DNA of 61,233 bases from Candidatus Segatella mututuai. GTDB lineage: Bacteria; Bacteroidota; Bacteroidia; Bacteroidales; Bacteroidaceae. The translations under genes and the position numbers were made by a program. The stretch is taken from NCBI GenBank assembly GCA_002439605.1, contig DJOI01000050.1, positions 1 to 61,233 on the forward strand, read 5' to 3'. The notes under the pieces are model-generated. The model did no database searches, was not told where the DNA came from, and worked only from the letters and a program-made list of their open reading frames with translations. Below are positions 25,810 through 33,693 of this stretch, piece after piece (position 1 is the first letter of the stretch; each line of letters starts with the position of its first letter).

Positions 25810-26742
25810 ATGATACGCAGGTTCATTTGTATCGTATTCTCCATCCTATGGGTACTGAACTCACATGGACAGGAGTTCGGCACCCATTGGATTTCTCACC
25901 CATTCCCCGACGACAGCGCCGAGGTTCTCTTCCGCCACACTTATGTTACCAGGCATCGTCCAAAGCAAGCTTTTATCACCTTTGCCAGCATGGGAAGCTG
26001 CAAAGTATATATCAACGAGAGAAATATATCGAGAGAGATATTCTACAAGAACGAAACTCCACGGGGCATCACCCTGCATACATACGACATAACCCGCTAC
26101 CTACGACCAGACTCAAACACAATAGCCGTGTGGTATGCTCCATGCCCACAGGCCCAAGCATACTCGCAGGATGCAGCCAGCAAACAGCTGTCTTTGGATT
26201 ATTATGGAACAAAACATGACGGCTCGACTTTCTATCAACAAGCAGACGAATCATGGTGCTGCAGCTTGTTAGAAGGCAATTGGACAGCACAAGACAGCAC
26301 AGGAAGCACCATAGAGGTTTTCGACAACAGGCAATATGACGACAATTGGAAAGCCTCCAACTACGTCTTCACAGAAGCAGAAAAGCCTGTTCGAAGACTG
26401 TTGAAAGAGGAAAAGGACACCTACACCACCATACCCACCTTCCCCGCAAAAGGCAATCGGCTAAGGCTTGTATTGTCTCCTATTGCTGAATACGAAGACT
26501 CCTTAGGACTCCACTACGACTTCTGTCGTTTCTTCAGAGGATCCGCACGAATCACCCTGCGTGAAGCAAAAAGGGGGGAAAAGCTTGAGATAAACGGACT
26601 GGTATATATCTGTAGCGGAAAAATGGACGAGCAAGCCTTCCGCCGTCTTAGTACAAGCCAGCAAAGAGCCATTACCATCAAGGGCGACCGCCACTTTCGT
26701 AAGAGCCAGATACAGAAGATAGAAGGATTAGAAATATATTAA
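25810..26742 (+). CDS. secreted protein resembling the N-terminal part of GH78 rhamnosidases
   Basis: A 310-residue protein with a Sec signal peptide (cut near S-H-G-Q at residue 21). The first half resembles the rhamnosidase N-terminal beta-sandwich: W-I-S near the start, F-R-H-T-Y, then K-V-Y-I-N and Y-D-I-T-R-Y-L-R-P-D-S-N-T-I. The middle has D-E-S-W and F-D-N-R-Q-Y-D-D-N-W, as in proteins where this domain precedes a GH78 catalytic barrel. No catalytic domain follows; the frame ends normally. It may be a carbohydrate-binding partner of the GH95 enzyme just upstream. It overlaps the convergent DUF3109 gene by 4 nt. The family call is moderate and the function is unknown. Confidence 0.6.
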   Translation: MIRRFICIVFSILWVLNSHGQEFGTHWISHPFPDDSAEVLFRHTYVTRHRPKQAFITFASMGSCKVYINERNISREIFYKNETPRGITLHTYDITRYLRPDSNTIAVWYAPCPQAQAYSQDAASKQLSLDYYGTKHDGSTFYQQADESWCCSLLEGNWTAQDSTGSTIEVFDNRQYDDNWKASNYVFTEAEKPVRRLLKEEKDTYTTIPTFPAKGNRLRLVLSPIAEYEDSLGLHYDFCRFFRGSARITLREAKRGEKLEINGLVYICSGKMDEQAFRRLSTSQQRAITIKGDRHFRKSQIQKIEGLEIY

Positions 26743-27362
26743 TAGCCCAAGTCTCGTGCTACAGCACAAAGTTCGCCATACCATTCCCGACCAAACTTCT
26801 CTACCAGCGGTTCTTCCAAGAACCGATAGACAGGAAGGTTCAGCTCCTCGCCTTTTTTGATGGCAGCCTTACAAATCCGCCATTTATTGTAATTGATGCC
26901 ATACACATCGTTGCCGAAATCCTTGGAACGAATGGGATACAAGGCACAAGAAATTGGTTTTTTGAATTTTGACTTTCCCTCTCTATAAGCACGTTCCAAG
27001 GAGCAAAGGCAACAATTCGGGATGGTATGTCCATCACCCAGGTCTTTCAAATTCTGATAACAAGTAAACACACAGTCCTTGCCATTGACGATGCTCGTAA
27101 CCAAGTCGCCCTCTATATCTGTATAAGCCACGCCCTGCTTATCAATGACCGCTTGGGCAGAAGCCGAAAGGTCGTTCCAAACCACATCAAGCACATTCTC
27201 AATCTCCATAATCTCATCCAAGGTTACAGGAGCACCCGCATCGCCTTCGATGCAACATTCACCCTTGCAAGCATCCAGGTCGCAACAGAATTTTTCGGTA
27301 ATAATATCAGGCGAAACCAAAACATTGCCCACCTGGAGAATACGCAGTTCGTCTTTGTTCAT
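26739..27362 (-). CDS. DUF3109 family protein
   Basis: A 207-residue protein matching DUF3109. It is rich in cysteines: C-C near residue 26, C-K-G-E-C-C near 33-37, a central N-C-C-L-C, then C-A-L-Y-P and R-I-C. This spacing, with C-A-L-Y-P, resembles the zinc or iron-sulfur binding YkgJ-like group, so metal binding is plausible. No signal peptide is present. It starts 76 nt after the ung stop on the same strand and may be cotranscribed. The molecular role is not known. Confidence 0.8.
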   Translation of the reverse strand: MNKDELRILQVGNVLVSPDIITEKFCCDLDACKGECCIEGDAGAPVTLDEIMEIENVLDVVWNDLSASAQAVIDKQGVAYTDIEGDLVTSIVNGKDCVFTCYQNLKDLGDGHTIPNCCLCSLERAYREGKSKFKKPISCALYPIRSKDFGNDVYGINYNKWRICKAAIKKGEELNLPVYRFLEEPLVEKFGREWYGELCAVARDLGY

Positions 27363-27438
27363 TATATATTTAATAAGGAGTTAAGAAGTTTAGGAGGTTA
27401 AGACAACAGCATTACTGCTACTTAGCCCAAGCCTCCAT

Positions 27439-28104
27439 TTACCATTGTATAGGAACGATTCCATTCTGCTGCAAATACTCATTGCAACGAGAGAAATGGT
27501 GATTGCCAAACCATCCGCCCCTGTTGGCAGACAAAGGCGAAGGATGCACGCTCTGCAATATCAAGTGTTTGCTCGTATCGATGAGGTTAGCCTTGCTGCG
27601 GGCATAACCTCCCCAAAGAATAAACACCAAATGCTCCTTATCTTTGTTGAGAGCCTTGATGGCGGCATCGGTAAATTCCTCCCAACCTTTGCGTTGGTGG
27701 CTTGCAGCTTGATGGGCACGAACGGTCAGCGTGGCATTGAGCAACAAGACTCCTTGCTTTGCCCATCGGGTCAAATCCCCCGTCTTAGGCATCGGAGTGC
27801 CGAGATCCATCTGAATCTCCTTAAAAATATTAATCAGCGATGGAGGAAAAGCAATGCCTTCTGGCACGGAGAAACTCAACCCCATCGCCTGCCCTGGCTC
27901 ATGGTATGGGTCTTGTCCGATTATCACCACCTTCACGTCATCAAATGGACAAAGATTGAAGGCATTAAATATCAGCCTTCCCGGAGGATAACAAGGTGTA
28001 TGCAAGTATTCCTCACGTACAAAGTTGGTGAGATCGACAAAGTATTGCTTCTCGAACTCATCCCCTATGTGCTTTCTCCAGCTTTCTTCTATCTTTACGT
28101 CCAT
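27439..28104 (-). CDS. ung: uracil-DNA glycosylase (family 1)
   Basis: A 221-residue Ung that removes uracil from DNA to start base excision repair. The catalytic loop G-Q-D-P-Y-H contains the water-activating Asp. The uracil pocket is A-M-G-L-S-F-S-V-P, and the minor-groove loop is H-P-S-P-L-S-A-N-R-G. The start chosen (MDVKIEESW) gives the normal family length; a frame 21 codons longer would begin inside the 22-bp repeat array that precedes the gene. Confidence 0.96.
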   Translation of the reverse strand: MDVKIEESWRKHIGDEFEKQYFVDLTNFVREEYLHTPCYPPGRLIFNAFNLCPFDDVKVVIIGQDPYHEPGQAMGLSFSVPEGIAFPPSLINIFKEIQMDLGTPMPKTGDLTRWAKQGVLLLNATLTVRAHQAASHQRKGWEEFTDAAIKALNKDKEHLVFILWGGYARSKANLIDTSKHLILQSVHPSPLSANRGGWFGNHHFSRCNEYLQQNGIVPIQW

Positions 28105-28122
28105 GTTTCTATATAAGTATAA

Positions 28123-28188
28123 AAGTATCTTAAGATACTTGCGCAAGTATCTTATATTACTTGGCAATGCATCTTAGGATACTTTTTA
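28123..28188. repeat. three tandem 22-bp units with a palindromic core
   Basis: Units start at 28123, 28145 and 28167. The first contains the perfect 18-bp palindrome AAGTATCTTAAGATACTT; the second reads AAGTATCTTATATTACTT and the third ATGCATCTTAGGATACTT. Spacing is exactly 22 bp. It lies between the 3' end of gpmI and the start of ung, so it could be an operator for ung or part of the gpmI 3' end. Confidence 0.75.
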
Positions 28189-28208
28189 AGGGTATATAAA
28201 ATAGCGTT

Positions 28209-29732
28209 TTACTTGTTGTCAGAAATCAAGTTCTCACCAGTCATGTCTGCTGGTTGCTCCAAGCCCATGATGTGGAGGATAGAAGGAGCTACGTCTGCCA
28301 AGCGACCATCCTTAACGGTAGCTGAGTTGTTGTCAGTTACGTAGATGAATGGAACTGGGTTCAAAGAGTGAGCGGTGTTTGGAGTACCATCCTCGTTGAT
28401 GGCATGGTCAGCGTTACCATGGTCAGCGATGATGATAGCCTCGTAATCGTTAGCCTTGGCTGCCTCGATAACGTCCTTTACGCAGTTGTCAACAGCGTGA
28501 ACTGCCTTGGCGATGGCATTATAGACACCAGTGTGACCTACCATATCACCATTGGCGAAGTTGACCACGATGAAATCGTACTCCTGAGTGTTGATGGCAC
28601 CAACCAACTTATCCTTCACCTCGTAAGCACTCATCTCTGGCTTCAAGTCGTAAGTAGCCACCTTTGGAGAAGGAACCAAGATACGGTCCTCGCCCTCGTA
28701 TGGAGCCTCACGACCACCATTGAAGAAGAAGGTTACATGGGCATACTTCTCAGTCTCCGCAGTGTGGAGCTGTCTCTTTCCATGCTTGCTCAAGTACTCG
28801 CCGAGCGTATCCATTACGTTCTCCTTAGGGAAGAGAATGTGAAGACCCTTGAAATTAGCGTCATATGGAGTCATGCAGTAGTACTGCAAGTCCTTGATGG
28901 TGTGCATGCCTTCCTCTGGCATATCCTGCTGGGTCAACACCTGAGTCAACTCCTTGGCACGATCGTTACGGTAGTTGATGAAGATGATGACATCACCCTC
29001 CTGGATAGTACCATCAACGGCCGAGTTGTTGATTGGCTTGATGAACTCGTCGGTTACATCCTCGTCGTAGCTTTCCTGCATAGCCTTCACCATGTCGTCG
29101 CTCTGCTTACCCTTGCCATCAACGAGAAGGTCGTAAGCTTCCTTCACACGGTTCCAACGCTTGTCGCGGTCCATGGCATAGAAACGACCTACGATGCTGG
29201 CGATGTGAGCGTCGTTCTTCTCGCAAACTGCCTGAACCTGCTCGATGAAGCCCTTGCCACTCTTAGGGTCGGTGTCACGACCGTCCATGAAACAGTGAAC
29301 GTACGTATGCTTCAAACCATACTCCTTGGAGATTTCGATCAACTTGAACAGATGGCTCAATGAAGAGTGAACGCCACCTGTAGAAGTCAAGCCCATCAAG
29401 TGGAGCTTCTTGCCTGTCTTCTGCGCATAGCTGTAAGCGTTGATGATTTCCTGATTCTTCAAGATGTCACCGCTCTCGCAAGCCTTATTGATTTTAACGA
29501 GATCCTGATATACAATACGACCAGCACCGATGTTGAGGTGACCTACCTCTGAGTTACCCATCTGCCCTTTAGGAAGGCCAACGTCCTCACCACAAGTCAA
29601 GAGCTGGGAATGTGCTGAAACTGCTGTCAAATAGTCGAGATAAGGAGTTGGAGTATTATAGATTACATCACCCTTATCATGCTTACCGATTCCCCATCCG
29701 TCGAGAATCATCAAAAGAGCTTTTTTTGCCAT
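28209..29732 (-). CDS. gpmI: 2,3-bisphosphoglycerate-independent phosphoglycerate mutase
   Basis: A 507-residue alkaline-phosphatase-superfamily enzyme of glycolysis that interconverts 3- and 2-phosphoglycerate with two manganese ions. It begins M-A-K-K-A-L-L-M-I-L-D-G-W-G. The phosphorylated Ser lies in N-S-E-V-G-H-L-N-I-G-A-G-R. Metal-site segments G-R-D-T-D-P, A-N-G-D-M-V-G-H-T-G and A-D-H-G-N-A-D are all present. A longer frame of 18 extra codons begins between the promoter and this ATG and lacks family support. Confidence 0.97.
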   Translation of the reverse strand: MAKKALLMILDGWGIGKHDKGDVIYNTPTPYLDYLTAVSAHSQLLTCGEDVGLPKGQMGNSEVGHLNIGAGRIVYQDLVKINKACESGDILKNQEIINAYSYAQKTGKKLHLMGLTSTGGVHSSLSHLFKLIEISKEYGLKHTYVHCFMDGRDTDPKSGKGFIEQVQAVCEKNDAHIASIVGRFYAMDRDKRWNRVKEAYDLLVDGKGKQSDDMVKAMQESYDEDVTDEFIKPINNSAVDGTIQEGDVIIFINYRNDRAKELTQVLTQQDMPEEGMHTIKDLQYYCMTPYDANFKGLHILFPKENVMDTLGEYLSKHGKRQLHTAETEKYAHVTFFFNGGREAPYEGEDRILVPSPKVATYDLKPEMSAYEVKDKLVGAINTQEYDFIVVNFANGDMVGHTGVYNAIAKAVHAVDNCVKDVIEAAKANDYEAIIIADHGNADHAINEDGTPNTAHSLNPVPFIYVTDNNSATVKDGRLADVAPSILHIMGLEQPADMTGENLISDNK

Positions 29733-29767
29733 AATTACATAAATAATTAAAATTCGAAATCTGTGTG

Positions 29768-29775
29768 CAAAGTTA
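29768..29775 (-). promoter_or_regulatory. -7 box of gpmI
   Basis: The minus strand reads TAACTTTG, matching TAnnTTTG, 35 nt before the gpmI ATG. Confidence 0.55.
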
Positions 29776-29866
29776 AGCAATTTCACCGAAACGGCAAAGC
29801 AAGGCTATCTAAAAATAATAAAAAAAGATTTGTTGCGTTATATGTTAGGAACAACGTCATATATCA

Positions 29867-30814
29867 ATGTCGAAAAGAATCGTACAATTGGACTTCATGA
29901 AGTGTGTGTTTATCCTGCATGTCGTCATGATACACTTGGTTTATTTAGGACAGACTTACCCCTGGCTCAAGGAGTTTTTCCTGTTCTTCACCACACCTGT
30001 CTTCTTTGTCATCTCTGGGTTCTTGGCTCACGTCGACAAGCCCTTCGTCGATTTCTGCCAAAAGGTGAAATGGTGGCTCATACCCTACCTCATCATGGAG
30101 GGGCTCTATATCATGTTGGCTTCGGTACTGCCCATCAACGAGCACATCGACCAACTCGACATCATCGTCTTTCTGCGCAAGCTCACCATGGAGCCACTGG
30201 GACCATATTGGTACATCCACAACCTCATCATCAGCTATGTGGCCTATTATGCCGTGGCATGGCTTTACCGCAACAAGATAAAGGCTGGAGCTCTACTGCT
30301 TACTGCAGCCTTCATCGGCATTTTGGTGGTGTGGCTGGGCATCATCTCCTGGCATTGCTGCATCTTCTTTACCATGGGTGTAGGCATCAAGTGCCTTCGC
30401 ATACCGTTCTTGAGCATTTTCCGCCCTTCATTGTTTGCCATCGTCGTCACCATCGTGGGCATTACTTCCTGGCAGTATTCCTACCCTGTCTTGATTCGCA
30501 GCCTGTGGCTTACCTATGTGATGACTGTATTTTGGTTGACGGCATACAGGTTCATGCCACAACTCATCAGGAACGGAGCTTTCTTTATCGGAAAGAACAC
30601 CCTCCCCATCCTACTATTCTCGCCTGCTTTCACCATCATCACCAAGTTCTTCGTGCCCTTGTTCACTTTCGACCAGACGGCCATCCTCTTTACCACAACG
30701 GCAGTGGCCTTCACCGTCTGTGGTTGCTTGCTGACGGCAAAGGCCATGGACTATCTCAGAATTTCTCCTTATTTCTGCGGAAAGGATCTTTTTTTATCTT
30801 CCTTGTCCTCATAA
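29867..30814 (+). CDS. membrane acyltransferase family 3 protein
   Basis: A 315-residue polytopic protein of the acyltransferase-3/OafA-like superfamily, with about ten membrane helices. It starts with the family hallmark R-I-V-Q-L-D-F-M-K and a conserved His in H-V-V-M-I-H; the F-F-V-I-S-G-F segment follows. Members acylate sugars of cell-surface polysaccharides using acyl-CoA. The substrate is unknown and no polysaccharide genes flank it. A second open frame covers the same DNA but has no membrane pattern. The gene converges with the GH3 gene over a 49-bp gap without a clear terminator. Confidence 0.8.
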   Translation: MSKRIVQLDFMKCVFILHVVMIHLVYLGQTYPWLKEFFLFFTTPVFFVISGFLAHVDKPFVDFCQKVKWWLIPYLIMEGLYIMLASVLPINEHIDQLDIIVFLRKLTMEPLGPYWYIHNLIISYVAYYAVAWLYRNKIKAGALLLTAAFIGILVVWLGIISWHCCIFFTMGVGIKCLRIPFLSIFRPSLFAIVVTIVGITSWQYSYPVLIRSLWLTYVMTVFWLTAYRFMPQLIRNGAFFIGKNTLPILLFSPAFTIITKFFVPLFTFDQTAILFTTTAVAFTVCGCLLTAKAMDYLRISPYFCGKDLFLSSLSS

Positions 30815-30863
30815 GTAGAGTTGTCCAACACGATGGGCAGAGTACATAGAATATCATAAATAG

Positions 30864-33212
30864 TTACTTATGCCTCAGATAGTTCAGCTGAACACGAGGA
30901 GCGCAAGCATTGCTTGTTTTCTCGGTGTATTCAGTTACTTTTAATGTGGCTGTTCCCTTGATGGTCTCCACATCGGTGCCTATCTGGAAAAGGTAGTTAC
31001 CGGCATCAACCTTCCACTGGCTGTTAGCCTCATCGAAGCTGGCGAGGTCGCGTTTCTCGAGAGTCATCTTTAAGGTCTGGCTCTCGCCTGGCTTCAGTTC
31101 ACGGGTCTTGCCGAAGGCTTTCAGTTCCTTGGCAGGCTTCTCATAGGCCCCCTTAGGAGCGGTGACATATACCTGTGCCACTTGCTTGCCAGCCACCCTG
31201 CCGGTATTTTTAACGGTTACGCTTATCTCGATATTATTGCCTTTAGCTTTCACAATAGGCTTGCCCATTTCGAAGGTAGTATAGCTCAGACCGAATCCAA
31301 AAGGATAAGCCACATTCTTCTTGAAAGTATCAAAGTAGCGATAGCCCACATAGATATCTTCTTCGTGGTTGTTGAAGTCAACACCCGGCTTGGAGCCATC
31401 CTGCATATTGGTGTAAGTGTACATATCATACTTCTTGGCATAGTTGGCTGTAGAAGGATGGTCATATACAGAGATTGGCCAAGTCATGGTCAACTTACCC
31501 GATGGATTCACCTTACCCGACAAGATGTCGGCTACAGAGTTACCTCCCTCAATACCTGGTTGCCATGCCACGAGAATGGCATCCACACGGTCGCGCCAGC
31601 TGGCTGTCTCCATCACAGAACCAGAGTTGATGACAACGATGACCTTCTTGCCCTTGGCATGGAACACATCCGAGATGCGAGTAATCATATCACGCTCGTC
31701 TTGAGTCAACTCAAACTCGCCGATGATATTCTCTCTATCCATACCCTCGCCTGCCTGACGACCGATGGTGATGATGGCGGCATCCGCCTTTGGCTCCTCG
31801 CTTGCCACACAACGCTCAGAGATTTCGATTTCATCGAGCTTTGGCTGACCTTGGTCGAGAAACCACATCATAGGGTTCTTGTCTGCCTTCAACTTCGCCT
31901 TGGCATACTTCACGTAGTTCTGATAGATTTCCGTGAGCTGAGGAGTTGTCGATACACCGATGTTCTTCAAGCCAGTCACCATATCCACAGAGTAACCTAC
32001 GTTGACGGCTCCACTACCGAGACCACCCGAAAGGAAGTCGTAGGAATTGACGCCGAAGAGGGCAACAGTCTTCAGATTGCGAATTGGCAGAACACCATCG
32101 TTCTTCAAAAGCACCATTCCCTCGGTACTACTTTGACGAGTGATGGCAGCATGAGCCTTAAGGTCGGGCGCACCACTATACTTATATCCCTTGAAACGAG
32201 GAGTCTTCACGATATACTCCAACATACGGCGTACGTTGCGGTCAACATCTTTCACGTCCAAATTTCCCGATTTCACCGCCTTTATTATATCTTCCACCTG
32301 TGCAGGATAGCCAGGCATCATCAGGTCGTTGCCAGCCGCCACCTCCTGCTCCACAGGCAAGTCCTCCCGTTTGCCGATCCAGTCGGTCTCCACGATGCCC
32401 TTGAATCCCCAGTCGTTGCGGAGAATATCTGTCAAGAGTCCCTTGTTGCCCTGTGCATAAACACCATTCACCTTATTATATGCCGACATGATGGTCCAAG
32501 GATTGCTCTTACGAACCATCATCTCGAAGCCTCTCAAATACAATTCACGAAGCGCACGCTGACTTACACGCTCATCAATACGAGTACGCTGAGTCTCCTG
32601 TGAGTTCACGGCAAAGTGCTTAGCACTCACACCCACGCCCTGACTCTGCACACCGAGTACAAAGGCTGTTCCCATAAGACCTGTCACAACAGGGTCTTCC
32701 GAATAATACTCAAAGTTTCTTCCACAAAGTGGATTACGGTGCAGGTTCATGCCAGGGCCTAAGACCACATCACAGCCATACTCCAAGGTCTCATTGCCGA
32801 TGGCTTCGCCCACTTTGCGCACCAGGTCGGTATTCCAGGTAGAAGCCAAACAGGTTCCAATAGGGAAGCCCGTGGCATAATAACTGCGACTGTCTCCCTC
32901 GCGATGTGCATCTATATGCACTCCCGCTGGTCCATCACATTGCACAGTAGCAGGAATTCCCAAGCGCGGAATTGCCACAGTTGTTCCGGCGGCGCCAGGA
33001 ACAAACTTCTTCTGGTGTCCCAGCATGGCTCCGCTTCCCACGAATCCATCGTTGCCGCCACCTACTAAGAGCTGTGCTTTCTCTTCCAAAGTCATTGCCT
33101 TGATTACTTCCTCAATGTTGTTGGCATTGAGCTGCGGGGCAGTCTGTGCCGTCATTGTTGCCGACAAGGCTCCCACTGCCATAGTAAGAACCATCTTCTT
33201 GTATTTCTTCAT
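30864..33212 (-). CDS. secreted GH3 family beta-glycosidase
   Basis: A 782-residue three-domain GH3 enzyme: signal peptide (about residues 1-23), TIM-like barrel with nucleophile D277 in V-E-T-D-W, the alpha/beta sandwich, and a C-terminal fibronectin-III-like domain (Y-P-F-G-F-G-L-S-Y-T-T-F and following). The K-H-F-A-V-N-S and N-P-L-C-G-R-N-F-E-Y-Y-S-E-D segments are typical of beta-glucosidases and beta-xylosidases. It probably works in the periplasm. Glucose versus xylose preference cannot be read with confidence. The promoter lies 50-80 bp upstream, and the tandem TTCC-GGAA array is about 300 bp upstream. Confidence 0.9.
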   Translation of the reverse strand: MKKYKKMVLTMAVGALSATMTAQTAPQLNANNIEEVIKAMTLEEKAQLLVGGGNDGFVGSGAMLGHQKKFVPGAAGTTVAIPRLGIPATVQCDGPAGVHIDAHREGDSRSYYATGFPIGTCLASTWNTDLVRKVGEAIGNETLEYGCDVVLGPGMNLHRNPLCGRNFEYYSEDPVVTGLMGTAFVLGVQSQGVGVSAKHFAVNSQETQRTRIDERVSQRALRELYLRGFEMMVRKSNPWTIMSAYNKVNGVYAQGNKGLLTDILRNDWGFKGIVETDWIGKREDLPVEQEVAAGNDLMMPGYPAQVEDIIKAVKSGNLDVKDVDRNVRRMLEYIVKTPRFKGYKYSGAPDLKAHAAITRQSSTEGMVLLKNDGVLPIRNLKTVALFGVNSYDFLSGGLGSGAVNVGYSVDMVTGLKNIGVSTTPQLTEIYQNYVKYAKAKLKADKNPMMWFLDQGQPKLDEIEISERCVASEEPKADAAIITIGRQAGEGMDRENIIGEFELTQDERDMITRISDVFHAKGKKVIVVINSGSVMETASWRDRVDAILVAWQPGIEGGNSVADILSGKVNPSGKLTMTWPISVYDHPSTANYAKKYDMYTYTNMQDGSKPGVDFNNHEEDIYVGYRYFDTFKKNVAYPFGFGLSYTTFEMGKPIVKAKGNNIEISVTVKNTGRVAGKQVAQVYVTAPKGAYEKPAKELKAFGKTRELKPGESQTLKMTLEKRDLASFDEANSQWKVDAGNYLFQIGTDVETIKGTATLKVTEYTEKTSNACAPRVQLNYLRHK

Positions 33213-33263
33213 TTACGCTATAAAGTTTAGTTATTAGCTTAATTACTGCTGTTTTATCGTCTG

Positions 33264-33294
33264 CAAATATAACAAAATCGATCCGAAGAGCCAA
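33264..33294 (-). promoter_or_regulatory. promoter of the GH3 gene
   Basis: The minus strand reads TTGG (33291-33294), 19 bp, then TATATTTG (33264-33271). The -7 box is about 51 nt before the GH3 ATG. A small inverted repeat (AAGAGC-CAA-GCTCTT) overlaps the -33 element. Confidence 0.5.
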
Positions 33295-33515
33295 GCTCTT
33301 TTATTGTTTTCTTATCTCCTTTGTATGTTTTTTTCATCCGGATTAACCGATTATGCACCACCAGTTAACATAAAGGTCACACACAGCCCCCCTGTTTCAG
33401 CTGGCGGTAGAACGCTGTCCTAATGTCTTTCTAACAGCTATATAAAAGTCTGAGAACATGGGGTAATAGTTTTCCTTCACCGACAAAAAGTTCTACGCAG
33501 CCCGAATAAATCTCC

Positions 33516-33595
33516 GTTCCGTGACACGGAATGTGCATTCCAAAACACGGAATGGCGGTTCCGTAGTACGGAACGGACGTTCCAAACTATGGAAC
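33516..33595. repeat. four tandem palindromes TTCC-N7-GGAA at 21-bp period
   Basis: TTCC occurs at 33517, 33538, 33559 and 33580 and GGAA at 33528, 33549, 33570 and 33591, so each half-site repeats at exactly 21 bp. Individual cores are TTCCGTGACACGGAA, TTCCAAAACACGGAA, TTCCGTAGTACGGAA and TTCCAAACTATGGAA. Only the outer tetramers are invariant; the seven inner bases and six-base spacers vary. Confidence 0.9.
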
Positions 33596-33656
33596 ATAGA
33601 TTTTCCTTGCCTCACAAAACATTTCTATAGGAATACTTGGATTTTCCATTAGGTTG

Positions 33657-33688
33657 TTGGGATAATTGCATGAAAATGTTTACCTTTG
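33657..33688 (+). promoter_or_regulatory. promoter of the TPR/HTH regulator
   Basis: TTG at 33657-33659 and TACCTTTG at 33681-33688. The ATG at 33694 is only five bases after the -7 box, so the transcript is nearly leaderless. Confidence 0.6.
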
Positions 33689-33693
33689 CATAC

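Larger units (their letters stand above)
33213..33693. other. long divergent intergenic region with a palindrome array
   Basis: These 481 bases contain no gene. They hold the GH3 promoter (33264-33294), an AT-rich spacer in which I see nothing, the 21-bp-period palindrome array (33516-33595), and the promoter of the TPR/HTH regulator (33657-33688). Confidence 0.75.

Noticed and set aside
27377..27402. Imperfect repeat GGAGTTAAG / GGAGGTTAAG between ung and DUF3109
   Set aside because: Two short low-complexity copies only; no symmetry or promoter relation.
28368..29363. 331-codon open frame antisense to gpmI
   Set aside because: The residue pattern is the mirror of the gpmI codons; gpmI is complete and well supported.
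29830..30849. 339-codon open frame overlapping the acyltransferase gene in another frame
   Set aside because: Composition is rich in His/Pro/Arg with no domain; the alternative frame has clear membrane helices and family motifs.
31182..32603. 473-codon open frame antisense to the GH3 gene
   Set aside because: No recognisable domain, no promoter or ribosome site, and the opposite strand encodes a complete GH3 enzyme with catalytic residues.
33516..33595. CRISPR array
   Set aside because: The repeated part is only two tetramers, spacers are six bases, and no cas gene is nearby.
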